A stretch of DNA of 64,000 nt from Tyto alba (lineage: Eukaryota; Chordata; Aves; Strigiformes; Tytonidae), in the NCBI RefSeq assembly GCF_018691265.1, contig NW_024881321.1, positions 17,518,698 through 17,582,697 on the forward strand. The letters are read 5' to 3'. Below, piece after piece: positions 12,868-24,270 of the stretch (positions are counted from its first letter, which is position 1; the number at the start of each line of letters is the position of its first letter). The notes beneath the pieces were generated by a model. It did no database searches, was not told the DNA's origin, and saw only the letters and a program-made list of their open reading frames with translations. Both the position numbers and the translations under genes were made by a program.

Positions 12868-15019
12868 CAAACAATCAAGAAATCTTATGTGGTTTATATT
12901 CACCAAAGTCACCATTGTGAATATGCAGTTCCCAAGGACTCTGACAGTTCTAGAAAATATGTTTCTCCAGTTCTCAAAGTCCTCTTATATCCTGATGAGG
13001 AACCTGAAAGTTTTAAAAATCTTGATGAATTTCACAGGGGATAGGTATTTCCCACCCAGCCAATGTTTCTACAGGCACTTTTCCAAATATGTTCAAATTC
13101 AACAAGGAAAGTGTTCCAGTGTGTCCCGTACAAAAATGTGACATAGGTCATGGAGCAATGCAATTGTCCCTGAAACCATGGCCGCATCCTGTCCTGTCCC
13201 CCTTGCGAGTCATCAAGTCTCCATGGGAACTCTGTGTGTACTCCTCAAGCATAGGCATGGCTCTGTCTCAGAGTTACTGGTGTGTAACTTGCTTGCTCAG
13301 GGCATATTTGTCTTTAGAAACTACTCACAAATTCTATACAGTAGTGAATTTTGTCTAATAAATTAGTGAAGTCCTATATATCTACCATGGTCCCATTATG
13401 ATAATCACTGAATTGACTTCCACTTTGGTAGTACACTTGGTATTTAAACAGCAGATAAAATTTCTAAGCTCCAGAGAAGAAAAAAACCCCACAATTTTGA
13501 CCATCAGCAAGCTGCTGTAATCACTATAAAAACATGAGATTCTATCTGAAAGAAACAAAACCTGTTTTCACTTGTTCTGTAACCAATATATGAAAATGAG
13601 GAAATGATAGCATTTTTAACAGCAGGGATTGTATAAAATACTGCATCTGCAGCCCAAGTGACACTGTTTTGTCCTGGGATTTCTGCCAAACCAGGAGGCT
13701 GTTCAGTTGTAATTAACATTTCTCATCCCAATATCATTGTTGATGAGTCCCCACACAGTTTCAAGTACAGCTGCCTGCTACAGTACTTCATTGTGAACAC
13801 GGGACCTCTCTCTGCTGACTCTCTTCCTTTCTGCTCTACTTATCATGGGCACTTTTCTTCAAAAGAATCACACAGTTCTCTTCTTGCCAAACATTGTGAG
13901 GTAGCTGCATCCTCTCTTATTTGAAGATCTGCATATTGGTTTTGGCTTGATCCATATGAGGTTTGTTGCCTTCAAGAAGTCCTTCATCTTTTGTTTGGAT
14001 CTGCTGGACTTAATCTCTTACTGCACCGATTCCACCTTGAGTTACACATCCTTCACCCATTGTTAAATTATTTGTCCATTCAGTTTGGTGCTCAGATTAG
14101 CCAGATCAGATACTGATTCATTTCAGCCTGGCTCTTCTGAAATTCCTTGGCATCATTTCTCTGCAGTCTCTTGGAAGCTTTGCTAAAACTAAACGGAAGG
14201 CTAAACAATTGCAAGTGATGTAGTGATGTGAGCAACTGTTCCTGAGGATACATTATATAAATGGTCAGCATGAAACACAGTGGTAACTAGCCAGTATGAG
14301 AAAATTGCTTAGGAAAATGGAGACTTCAGTTATTTTCCTCTACATCTGTTTATAGAGAAATCAAAAGAATACACTGGAAAATTACTTATTTTTAAATAAA
14401 TTGAGTAGTTTTTACTACATTTTATCTATACTATATTACTCAACTTTTTGTTTTTGATGGAGTTATTACTTACTGACTGATCTATTCAGAGACCAGAGTC
14501 TTTGCTTCAGCAACAACCCTGTTTCAAACAGCTTATTATCTAAGCATTAATGAGACAAAACAACAACATACAAAGGGAATTTAAGGAACCAAAGAGGCAA
14601 ATCTGGGCAGTTTTGTCAATCACCTTCCTAACATGCTAGCAGTCTAAACACAGAGGATTTTCTTAGGATATTTTAGAAAAAGAGAATAGCCAGATGTTGA
14701 AGTCTAGCAAACTTGTCTGGTTAGCAGTGGTAGATGATCTCACAGTAGTGAAGGAGACAGAAGCAGCAAGGCGAGTGGAGCTAGGTCACGTGTGCTCTTT
14801 AAAGAAGAGACAAATTATTTTATTTTTGCTGTAGTATAAACCAGGAAGCCATGAAATCAGGCAAACGAGGGGGTGACCTTCCTAGTGACCTGGAAAAATG
14901 ATCTTTGCATCAGTTTCCTGAATGGAATGGGAAAACATCTGTTATGGCCAAAGAAGGGTCCTTACATTTCTGGCTGGCAGCAACATTGTCCTTTGTTATT
15001 AGGAAATGTTACACCCTAC
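12868..15019. other. Unique DNA, no gene recognised
   Basis: Contains short ORFs up to about 89 codons on both strands (for example 13089-13358 and 13658-13924) without recognisable domains or convincing splice boundaries. The stretch 13140-13300 is a little more GC-rich than its surroundings. No repeat family recognised. Confidence 0.55.
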
Positions 15020-15061
15020 AATAAAAAAAAAAAAAAACAAAACAAAACAAAACAAAAAACA
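15020..15061 (+). repeat. A-rich simple repeat with AAAAC units
   Basis: A run of about 15 A's is followed by four to five AAAAC units. Low-complexity sequence; it explains the lysine-rich end of the overlapping short ORF. Confidence 0.9.
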
Positions 15062-17484
15062 CAGAACCAGCAACAGATGAATAGTAAACCAAGTTGCAAA
15101 GTGACACTTTGACAAACATTGTTCCAATGAACAATCCTGATAAACAGATAAGTGATCATTTCTTAAACATATTGGGGGGGAGGGAGAAGGACCTCTGACA
15201 TTAAGGAAAAAGACAAAAATTAATGAAGAAACTTCCTGAATATAGATGACAGAAATCCAGATACTATTCTCGGCTGACTTATACAGACCTTTTCTAATTT
15301 AACATGGACATAATTAAGAATAAAATGCAGTCCAGTAAGGCCACATGGGTTTTAAGCAGGACCAGAGCTTTAAGTGTGGATATATGAATTATTGCTTTAA
15401 CCTGTAATGGATTCTACTGCAGGATCAATAATGTCTGAGAAAAGCAACTTTAAAGTGCAATAATATGTATTAAATTTTTTTTTTTTGCTCAAGTAATATG
15501 TATCTCTTTCAAAAATCTCCAAATGTGAAGGAAGAAAAAGGGGTATGACAAAGATCTAGGACTAAAGAGAATTAGATTACTGATTTTATTATAATAGCTA
15601 TTAACTTTTTATGTTTTGGAATTGTTAGTGAAGGGAGGATCATCAGTCCTAAAGGGTCCACTTGGATATTTTTGGAAAACAGCATTTTCAAGACTTTCTG
15701 ATTCAATGAGAAATTTAATTGTCAGAGATATAAAGTGTTATGAGGATTTCCCCATCAAAGATTGGAGCCTTAATGCAATTGTCAGCCACAAGATTCTGAA
15801 TGAAATAAGCAGTTTCCTCTCAAAAAAAAATGATTTCTTACAAACTAAACAAGAATGTACATCCAATGTACAACCAAAGAACAACCATTGGAATAACATT
15901 TAAAATAAGCATTGTGGATGATTCCACAGTATTGGAGGAGATGAACAGAGGAAAAAAGTCTTCTGAAAATCTCAGAACAATATCTGGTAGAGAGGGTTTA
16001 AATGGGACCCAACAAATCCTTCCCCAGGAAATTACATGATTTCCCTGACATTAGTGGAAATTAAAGATTTAATAAAACTCCTTAGATCTCAATTCTGAAA
16101 TATAGTCCATGTGCAGAGCCCTAACATCATCAGTGAATGATTTGGAGAACCATGCCTGCAACTCCACAGGTCTCCTGGAAAATTTTTCTACTCACGTAAA
16201 AATGATTTCAAGAATGAGTGATGCTACTCAACAGTCAAGATAAAGAGCAGATTCTTTTTCCTGCTATCATTTTTGCTTGAAATGATTCAGCCCTACTGAA
16301 AGCAATGAATATGAATCAGACATATTCATGAGGTAAGGACCCTACAGTGTCTGGAGTCATTAAGATCTTTCATTTTTCTTGTTCACATCAAAGTACCTGT
16401 CATTCTCCCTTGAAGCTCCTACTGCTTCATGGAGCACCCACTAGTCTCGGAGAAAAGGTTCCTTTCATAAAGAGCAATAAAAATTTGTCACTTTATATCT
16501 GGGGTGACTGGTTTTTGATAGAATAAAATCTTGTTTAGGGTTCTGATATCTTTCAGGCATCTACAATTTCTTGTTGACAAAAAAGAGAAGCATTAAGTCT
16601 TACTTTTGAGAGCATGTTTGTATGAAACACGTATCTTAAAATTGGTTAAAGTCTGAACTAAATCCCAGCATCTGATTGAGAACAGACTCTGTAACAGTCT
16701 GAGGGAGTTTCCTCAGAGGTCAGAAAATATTTTTAAAGTCAACACATTCTTTCACAGATTTTCACATGGAAAAAATCTAACTAAAATCTATTTACAGTTC
16801 TTTAAAACAGTGTATTATACTAATGTTGACCAGTAAAACTTTCTTTAAAGCAAGGGAGAGGGGTCTGAAATGTAGGCCTGTTCTGGTACATGCTTCAACC
16901 TTTGTTATGGAGATAAACGAAAGTGGCATAATGTACTGCATTGCCTGAATTTGCAAATCTATGCTTTCTCCTACTGTGAAATCATGTAGAAGCCCTGAGA
17001 CCGAGGAGAAAAGATCGAGAGGCCTATGATGCCTATAATAGAGACTTCTCTCTATAAATATTTGAAAGATACATTTGGCTTCAGCAAATCTGAAGATAAA
17101 TATTTTGTGCCACTAACCCCTCAAGTAAGATGAAGTACCTCTTTTCTTTGTCAGGAGGCCACTATGGAAACCAGGTGGATAAGAAAGCTCCAGATAAGTT
17201 TTTGTGCGACAGAGAAAAGCCTGATGGGCCAAAGAGCCAGACCTACTAGGCCAAAGTCTGCTGTTGCACAATGGAATAGCTTAGCGCATGAGACTTCACA
17301 AACGGCAAATGTACACAGCACTAGGAAAGTTGCATTAGTAAACATCTGACTTTTTTGCTATTTGAGTTACCTTGCTACGAGTCTTAGTGGGAACATCATT
17401 ATGTATCTTAAAATACACTGATAAAGCAGTACAGTGCCCTTAATAGGGACACAGTTTGATCAGTATATCTTTGTCCCTTGGTAT
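15062..17484. other. Unique AT-rich DNA left of the solo LTR
   Basis: No recognisable gene. A G-run followed by purines lies at 15174-15191, and a T-run near 15476-15486. The 95-codon ORF at 15616-15903 has no recognisable motif. At 17151-17349 both strands are open for about 60 codons, without any further support. Confidence 0.55.
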
Positions 17485-17491
17485 ACAAGAG
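17485..17491 (+). repeat. Probable 5' target-site duplication of LTR 1
   Basis: ACAAGAG directly before the LTR start. ACAAGAC follows the LTR end at 18505-18511, so six of seven bases match. Avian ERVL-type elements usually make 5-bp duplications; ACAAG would be exact, but it does not abut the TG end. The exact duplication length is therefore uncertain. Confidence 0.55.
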
Positions 17492-17651
17492 TGTTGGGTT
17501 TGTGTGTGGCGGAATTTTGGTAGTGGGGGAGGGGGCTACAGAGGTGGATCCTGTGAGAAGCTTCTTGAAGCTCCCTCAGCTCCAAATCAGACCTGCCTCT
17601 GGCCAGTGCCGAGCCAATTAGTGACGGTGGTTGCGCCTCTGCGATATAACG

Positions 17652-17659
17652 TATTTAAG
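17652..17659 (+). promoter_or_regulatory. TATA-like box of LTR 1
   Basis: TATTTAAG about 160 bp into the LTR, with GC-richer sequence on both sides, is placed where the U3 promoter of an LTR would be. Activity cannot be judged from sequence. Confidence 0.45.
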
Positions 17660-17816
17660 AAGGGGAACTAGAGAGGAGGAGTGGTTGTGAGGGAAATACT
17701 TATGCAAACACTGAGGTCAGTGGAAGAAAGTAGGTGGGGTGGGAGGTGTGCTGGAGCTGAGACTCCCCTGCAGCCCATGGTGAGAGGTCAGGCTGTGCTC
17801 CTGCAGCCCAGGGAGG

Positions 17817-18062
17817 TCCATGGTGGAGCAGATATCCACCTGCAGCCCATGGAGGATCCCACACTGGAGCAGGTGGCTAAGCCCAAACAAAGCCATGACT
17901 CTAAGGGAAGGCCATGCTGGAACAGTCTGTTCCTGAAGCACTGTGTCCTGTGGCAGGGACCCACGCTGGAGCAGTTCATGAAGAGCTGCAGCACTGTGGG
18001 AAGGACTCATGTTGGCAAAGTTGATGGAGGATGTTCTGTGGGAGAGACCCATGCTGGAGCTG
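17817..18062 (+). repeat. Degenerate repeat array inside LTR 1
   Basis: Six copies of a 14-16-base motif related to CCATGCTGGAGCAG begin at about 17817, 17858, 17911, 17960, 18006 and 18049. Spacing is 41-53 bp. Copies differ from each other by several substitutions (for example TGTTGGCAAAG at the fifth). Such arrays are a familiar part of avian ERVL LTRs. Confidence 0.8.
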
Positions 18063-18307
18063 GAAAGAGTGTGAGGAGTCCTCCCCCTGAGGAAGAAGGA
18101 GCGGCAGAAACAACGTGTGACAATCTGACTGCAGCCCCCATCCCCTGCCCCACTCTCCTGCTGGGGGAGAAGAGGTAGAGAAATCACGAGCAAAGCTGAA
18201 CCCAGGAAGAAGAGAGGGGTGGGGGGGAAGGTGTTTTTAAGATGTGGTTGTATTTCTCACTGTCCTACTCTGATTGATAAATTAGTATTGGTAGTAGTAG
18301 TGTTCAA

Positions 18308-18313
18308 ATTAAA
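18308..18313 (+). terminator. Polyadenylation signal of LTR 1
   Basis: ATTAAA, followed about 35-45 bp later by GTCTGTCTTTTG, a GT-rich stretch suitable as the downstream element. This marks the R region of the LTR. Confidence 0.5.
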
Positions 18314-18504
18314 TTGAAGCTCTTTTATTTCTTCTGCAATCAAGTCTGTCTTTTGCCTATGACCACAATTGGTGTCATACTTCCCTGTCCTTGTCTTGAT
18401 TCCCAAGCCTTTTGTTTTATTTTCTCCTCCCCATCCCTGAGGGAGAAAGCAGTGAGTGAGAGGCTGCATGGTGCTCAGTTGCCTTCTGGGCTTAAACCAC
18501 AACA

Positions 18505-18511
18505 ACAAGAC
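18505..18511 (+). repeat. Probable 3' target-site duplication of LTR 1
   Basis: ACAAGAC, matching ACAAGAG at 17485-17491 in six of seven positions. See the 5' copy for the uncertainty in length. Confidence 0.55.
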
Positions 18512-20139
18512 TGTCTCTGCTGATACTGAGCAGTTTTGTAGTACTATTACTGCACCCAAATGGGCATGTCTATATAGCAGAAGTAAGAACTTTTCAGGGA
18601 AGAACACTAAATCAACATTAAACTGGCTCTCTTTTTATCTGCTAAATAAAATAGGACCTTGGAGTAAGCACTGTGCTGCTGACTATCCACAGGGCTGAAC
18701 TGTTAGCATGTTTCTTGACATGTTTTTGATACAAACCAAATAAGCTCTTCTCCAACCAATACCTGTGAGGAGTGCAACATGCCAGGAGCATTCTCTGTGT
18801 CAGGATAGGACTGAACCAGCAGTTCCCTCCTTTCCAGACAGTTTTCCCAAGATATTCCAGAATACCCTACATCCTCAAAGCTCCCTTGGTACCTTCACAT
18901 TGCACACAAGGTTATGCAACACATGTCCTCAATTTCATGATATTTAACTATTGTTCTAATGAACTATAACCATGGCCATTATATTACTCTAGCTTCTTAT
19001 ATTATTTGAACTGAAAGACATACATAAAAACAAATAATTATGTGCTGGGTCCAGATGTATACCACGAGGCCTAGGGAGGACCTATGGCCAAGCACTGTAT
19101 AGATTGGCCAGCAGCCAGGCAGTGTTGCTTGTCCTCAGGACATAAAAATGTACCCTCACCCTGTCTTAGTTAACAGCATAGACATAGCCTTACACCCACA
19201 GACAAGTATTCCAAGTACCAGAGGGTGATTTAAACCCTCAGTTATCCAAGATCTCCACAACAGGAGGAGGCAGCCTGAATGCACCTCCTCACACCCACCT
19301 AAATTGTCACAAAATTATTCTACAGAGGAAGCTGCAAAACCCAAGTAGCTTTCCCCATCTCTTACTAAGATGAAACAAATGTTTAGGAGTTATGCTTTAC
19401 ATTCATTTAATATATACAAAACAAATAAGTATGTTTATTCTCCAGAGTTTATTTTGTGACTGTCAAATATAATGCATTTTTAATATGCAATTAAATGTTT
19501 TGATAAAAAATACATAAGTGTAGTATCACATCACTCAAAACTTTTTCACTGCACAGTAAATTCCAACTTTATTTGAAAGATAAGTTGTGCTAATTGCAAT
19601 TAAATCCTTAATGAAACTAATTAATTAAAATTGCCAAGCTTCATCTCTGTATAATGAAAAAACAGCCATGTGTAAAATGAACTGTTATGTGACTATTTTC
19701 CTTTTAAATTTTGCATTAAAAATGAATGGGAGGGGAAAGGATATCACTGTAATAGATTCTGTATCTTGCATGGAAAAGCAACATGTTCCATATGAAGTCG
19801 AGAGCTCAGCTTAGTCTGATACATGAGTAGACAGACTGGCTGAGGAGACACAATGCTTCTGAGGAATTCCCTGTTAGGATCAAGAAAAATTGTGGCCTTC
19901 TCATGGGAGAGAGCAAGTAATACTCCCCAGTCACCAGGGTAAAATGATGGAGGAGACAGGACTTTACATCTATTTAATCCACTTTATGAGCAGCCTCTGT
20001 TGGAAAGGGGGTCTTCCCACACCATTTTAGTGGTGTGTGCCCTCAAAGCACTGTTGAATCAGATAAGCAAAACTTTAAGTAACATGTTGGCAACACAAGA
20101 GTCAAGTCCTTATTCTTCAGTAATCACAAAGATCTTGCA
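18512..20139. other. Unique DNA; possible small LTR-like block at 19043-19308
   Basis: Mostly unremarkable AT-rich sequence. The part 19043-19308 is more GC-rich, starts TGTGCTGGG, has an ATTGG box (about 19103) and CATAAAAAT about 40 bp further on, and ends near GTCACA. AATTA stands just before the start and again close to the end, but not exactly abutting it. This could be an old LTR, but I do not recognise the family. The rest holds no gene or repeat that I can name. Confidence 0.35.
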
Positions 20140-20330
20140 CTTCCATAACATCTGTTTCAGACACCCACTACAGTATACAGTCTCCTCATTATGACTCATT
20201 AATCTTCTTTTTGTGAGGAATAAACTGGGGCACAGAGAGGTTTTAGCTCTAAATCATGCACCCTGTTCACATCAGCAACAGAAATAGGGTTCAGAAATCA
20301 TGACTATTGATATACTAAGCGGAGGGGTGG
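20140..20330 (-). repeat. MIR-like ancient SINE fragment
   Basis: On the plus strand the islands CTTCCATAACATCTG, TTTTTGTGAGGAATAAACTG, GGGCACAGAGAGGTTTTAG and AGGGTTCAGAAATCATGAC occur in the order of the reverse complement of MIR ('gtgagg..aaactgaggcacagagaggttaag..aacccagaagtcctgac'). The consensus between GTGAGG and AAACTG appears to be deleted. The same orientation as the other MIR-like pieces in this window. Confidence 0.55.
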
Positions 20331-23300
20331 GGTGGGGAAAGAACTAAAGTGGAAGAGATTTAGTTTATTTTTAAATAATTAGCAATCTCAAATTGATGAT
20401 AGGTAACTGACTTTTTACATGAGGAATATTAAGAATAATACAGGCAAAACAGTTTCTTGGATTTGAGACACAGCAGACCAGCTTTCAGCTCTGCTAAACT
20501 TTGTTTAATGGGAGGGAATCTTGTTCCTCTTCCTCAGATTGCCTGATTACAGGTTAGTTCTAATTATTTCAGAAATCACATTCTCGAGAATATTTAATTA
20601 TTCATGAGAAATAGATTCAAAATATGAATACACATCCCTCCCTGAAATGGTTAGTGAGGTTCATTTATATCTGGATAGAGAAAGAGCAGTTCTGCTGGGT
20701 GAGGAAAATAGTCATACTTAATCTTAAAAAGAAAGGTAGAGTTTCTTTTGGTTTCTTGACATGGCAAGGATAACAGTTCTAGAAAATCTACAAATCCAGA
20801 AGTTGCCTCTAGGATAAAGGAAGAAAAAAGATTCTACATATGATTTAGAAACTGAGAATACAAGCTTGTTTTTATGTTCCACTATCTTGTTCAATCGCTG
20901 TAAACAATTTTCCAAGACTGAATTCAAATATTACAAGTTCAGAGACAGATAACATACAAGATTGGATTAATGAGATTCACCTAATTGGGGAGATAACATA
21001 CTGAATAGCTAGGTATTTTATGGTAGTGCTGATAAGCAAGATCAATAGTACAACCAGAAAAGTGGAAAACTGGTATCATCATCATTTATCTGCCGTGTAA
21101 TGTAAGTACCTGTCAACATGTTATATCTTCAGAAGGGCAATATTAATCTGTTCCCTATACCAAATCCAGAAAATTCACTTCACTCTAAAATACAAATACT
21201 TTCTGTTTACTCACAGAAGTGCTTTACTAAATCTTAATATCCAGAAGTGGCAGAAACTAACACAGTTAAAATAAAGATGTAAAGAGAACAGCAGCAAGGG
21301 TAAAAACAAAGCATTTATGATAATTAAAGAGTGTGAATAGTAGAAAATTCAATGAAAAACAAGCACTGTAGCAAGTAAAAAAAATAATTAGTAGACCAAG
21401 GAAGAATAATAACAGTTTCTCAAAAAGAGTAAGCAATAGGCAGAGGAGGAAGAAACAGTTTATCCTCTTAAGCATGATAGTGGGAAATTGAAGCCAGTGG
21501 ATTAAAAGAAATAGCATTGGACATTAAATAAACACGTTTGGTTCATTTAAGGAATGCAGGTGGAGGTTTACTTAAACCAGGGATCAAAATCAGAAGGATA
21601 ATAGACAAGGAATTAGAAAACACAGATACTGTTGGAACTGTTAACAAGTAGGTCAGAAAAGCAGACATGGAAGAGAAGAATAATGACCTGTATGCTAAAG
21701 TTTATAGAGGAAATAATAGAAAACTGTTTTGATAGCAGTTGTAATAACTTGATAGCAGAGAAGTACTAGTATCTGGATCCTAAAACTGCATTCTGCTGTG
21801 AGCAACCTATTGAAGACCTCTGCTCAGTATGTGCCAGACAACTAAACAAACAGCATGATGGCGGAGAACAATATTACAATATTTTGACAGTCATATAAAG
21901 TCAAGAGCAAGCCCTCCACTCGCACATTTTATTCAGTAGATTTCACCTCAGCTCTGAAAGGATAATAGAGATGGGCCTCAAAGATGAGGATGAGAATAGT
22001 GAGAAGCTAGGAAATAATCTCATATGAAACCCAAAGGAAAAATGGACTATTTAGAACACAGTTTGACAGGGACACTTGGTCCCTTAGGAGGCAACGTAGC
22101 CAAAACATATTGTTATCATAAAAGGTGTCAAGTACATTGATAATAACAACTGTATGGCTTATAAAAATATATAGAAAAGCTAGATTTTGAAAGAAATCTA
22201 AATTTCCCTTTTTTAGGACATAACTCAATCTCTACTCATAGGGGTTAGAAAAAAATTTTCTAGTCAACAACTGTCTTTTCTGTTGTACCTTCCTCTGAGT
22301 TACATGGCATGTAAAGTATAGAAAATATGTTGAATATAGAAAGCTCATTTGTCTGGTCTATTTGGGTCTTGCTTCTTCTCCATTCTGGTATATGTCCTGT
22401 CTGTAATGTAACTCGATATTTAACGAAAATCAAGATCACAGACAAATTGCATGCCAGTATTCTTAACATAACATTAACTTTTAAAATATATTCTACATAC
22501 CTCAGTTCTGAAATACACAGAATACAGGGTAGGCTCTATCTTAGGAGTCATCTACTATGCTAAAATAAACTTTAAGTGAAGCAGCTTAAATTTGTGATAT
22601 GCCTTATAAAGACCAACAGCTAGAGTGTCATGTAACTATCAAGCCTGTAATTTAGAAGATATACCCTGAAAAGACTGACCATGAGAAATCTTAAGACATC
22701 CTTGTATCTCATAGAGGTGTATCCCCATGGACTAGTTTGGCAAAAAAATATAATGCCACTGCCCTATCCTTTATTGTTAAAATTATGTCAAAGACCAAAT
22801 CCTTATGCAGTGGAACATTGTATTGACTAGTTGCTGAATTGACTGGTTCAGTTCCATGGCCAGGTCTTTCACAGGTAATCTTATCCTCAGTCTATGTCTA
22901 CTGCAACATTTGCAACAAAAATCCCATAAATTTCTTATCCTAGTCCTTCAATTCTAGCCACATCCTTCACCATCAGTTTACATTTGTGACTTGACTAAGA
23001 ACTGAGAAAGTTGGTCTTGTGGCAGTCTTTAGAGGAGGCTGTAACAGTGTAGTTTCTGAAAATATGCATGCTTGTGTCCTTTCATCTCATATGGTGCCAA
23101 CCCAAATCATCACCTTTCCACTGTCGTGTTGCTTTAGCTGCAACTTTGTGCCACTTGTCAAAATGTAGCTACCTTACATATTTTGTTTTGTACACTGACT
23201 GTTTGATTTCACACTTATTATCTCTCATTCATGCGTGCCAGTAATACCTTGCATCTGTATAGTTGCTGTCACAACCTGTTCACATTTTATCCAGCACTGG

Positions 23301-23886
23301 AGCTTGTTTCACAGCTGCAGGGGTTGTCCTGGTTGGCAAAAGCTAAATACAGGGGAGATGAATGAAGCTATTCACCTTCTCTGGTGCTCTCTTGCTGGAA
23401 GCCTTAGAGTGAGTAGCATACATGGCCTGCCTCCCAAACCCCATCCAATGTAAATAGCTGCAAAACATGCTGCACTAACTTACACTGCATTTGACACGTA
23501 GGCTACAGGGATCATTACTAATGTCTTTTGTCAGTTAAGGAAGTTTCTGCAATACCAGACTATGCTGACTTGACCACATGTTTTTCTGCCTTTCTCATCT
23601 GTTCTGGCTCATGCAGTTCTTTAGATACTACCCTTGATTTCAACTTCAAGAGTAGCCACTATATGTGAGAGGCACATGGATGTTATTGCTCTTGTTTATA
23701 ACATACTTCTCCTGATCTAGTTTCTGCAGTCTTCAGTACTCCCTTACTTCTCTGATGGCCTGACAGAAACAGTACAGACGTCTCTTACAAAGTATTCCTT
23801 TTGCTATACATTCTTCACTGTACTTGCTTAGACAAAACACAAACTGCAGTCTTGCTTCAGCTGAGCTGCAAAACAATGGCATAAAG
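20331..23886. other. Unique AT-rich DNA, no gene recognised
   Basis: Only short ORFs, the largest about 83 codons, rich in Leu and Phe as expected from AT-rich DNA. A perfect 12-bp palindrome, ATTCTCGAGAAT, lies at 20579-20592 region, with a second TTC-N4-GAA site 20 bp on. No transposon recognised. Confidence 0.55.
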
Positions 23887-24104
23887 TCACAGAACCACAG
23901 AATGGTTGAGGTTGGAAAGGACCTTTGAAGGTTGTCTGGTCCACTCCCCCTGCTCAAGCAGGGACACTCAGGGCCAGTTGCCCAGGATCATGTCCAGACA
24001 GCTTTTGAGTATCTCCAAGGATGGAGACTCCACAAATTCTCTGGGCAACCTGTGCCAGGGCTCAGTGACTCTCACAGTGAAAAAGCATTTCCTTGTGTTC
24101 AGTT
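23887..24104 (-). mobile_element. CR1 LINE 3' end, 5'-truncated
   Basis: On the plus strand the copy starts with CACAGAACCACAGAATGG (reverse complement of the CR1 3' end). It continues through AGGTTGGAAAGGACC, CCCTGCTCAAGCAGGGACAC, GATGGAGACTCCACAA and CTCTGGGCAACCTGTGCC, and fades out after CCTTGTGTTCAG. All of these are standard CR1 3' landmarks in the usual order. About 218 bp long and non-coding in practice; ORFs here on the plus strand are antisense shadows. Confidence 0.95.
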
Positions 24105-24251
24105 ACTTTTCCTGTTCTCTCAATATGGAAATGGGTCAGAAAGGAACATATTAAATTGGACACCTCTGAATATGATTTCTTACACATTTTTTTATTCGTC
24201 CGTTTCCTTTTTCTGTCCTTTTCCCCTTTAATGACATACAAGTGTACCATT

Positions 24252-24270
24252 AAAAAAAAAAAAAAAAATA
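24252..24270 (+). repeat. A-run
   Basis: About 17 consecutive A's followed by TAAATAAATA. It lies 150 bp to the right of the CR1 piece and is not its tail, since that CR1 is on the minus strand with its 3' end at 23887. Confidence 0.85.

Larger units (their letters stand above)
17492..18504 (+). mobile_element. Solo LTR, avian ERVL type (LTR 1)
   Basis: A 1,013-bp block much richer in G and C than its surroundings. It begins TGTTGGGTTT and ends AAACCACAACA, so the ends are near-perfect inverted repeats with the canonical TG...CA. Inside are a TATA-like TATTTAAG (17652-17659), a central array of degenerate units built on CCAYGCTGGAGCAG, an ATTAAA signal (18308-18313), and a downstream stretch AAGTCTGTCTTTTGCC with a C/T-rich 3' part. 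This layout (repeat-bearing body, polyadenylation signal, U5 with CTGTCC..GATTCC) is what I know from avian ERVL LTRs. No internal retroviral region or second LTR lies beside it, so it is a solo LTR left by LTR-LTR recombination. Long ORFs across it on both strands (17681-18178 plus, 18193-17717 minus) come from its stop-poor repeats and are not genes. Confidence 0.88.

Noticed and set aside
15616..15903. 95-codon ORF with a charged, Lys/Asn-rich sequence
   Set aside because: No recognisable family and a lysine stretch from an A-run; likely chance.
17681..18193. Long overlapping ORFs on both strands (165 and 158 codons)
   Set aside because: They lie entirely within the solo LTR and follow its stop-poor CTGGAGCAG repeat array. 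Coding on both strands over the same bases is not credible.
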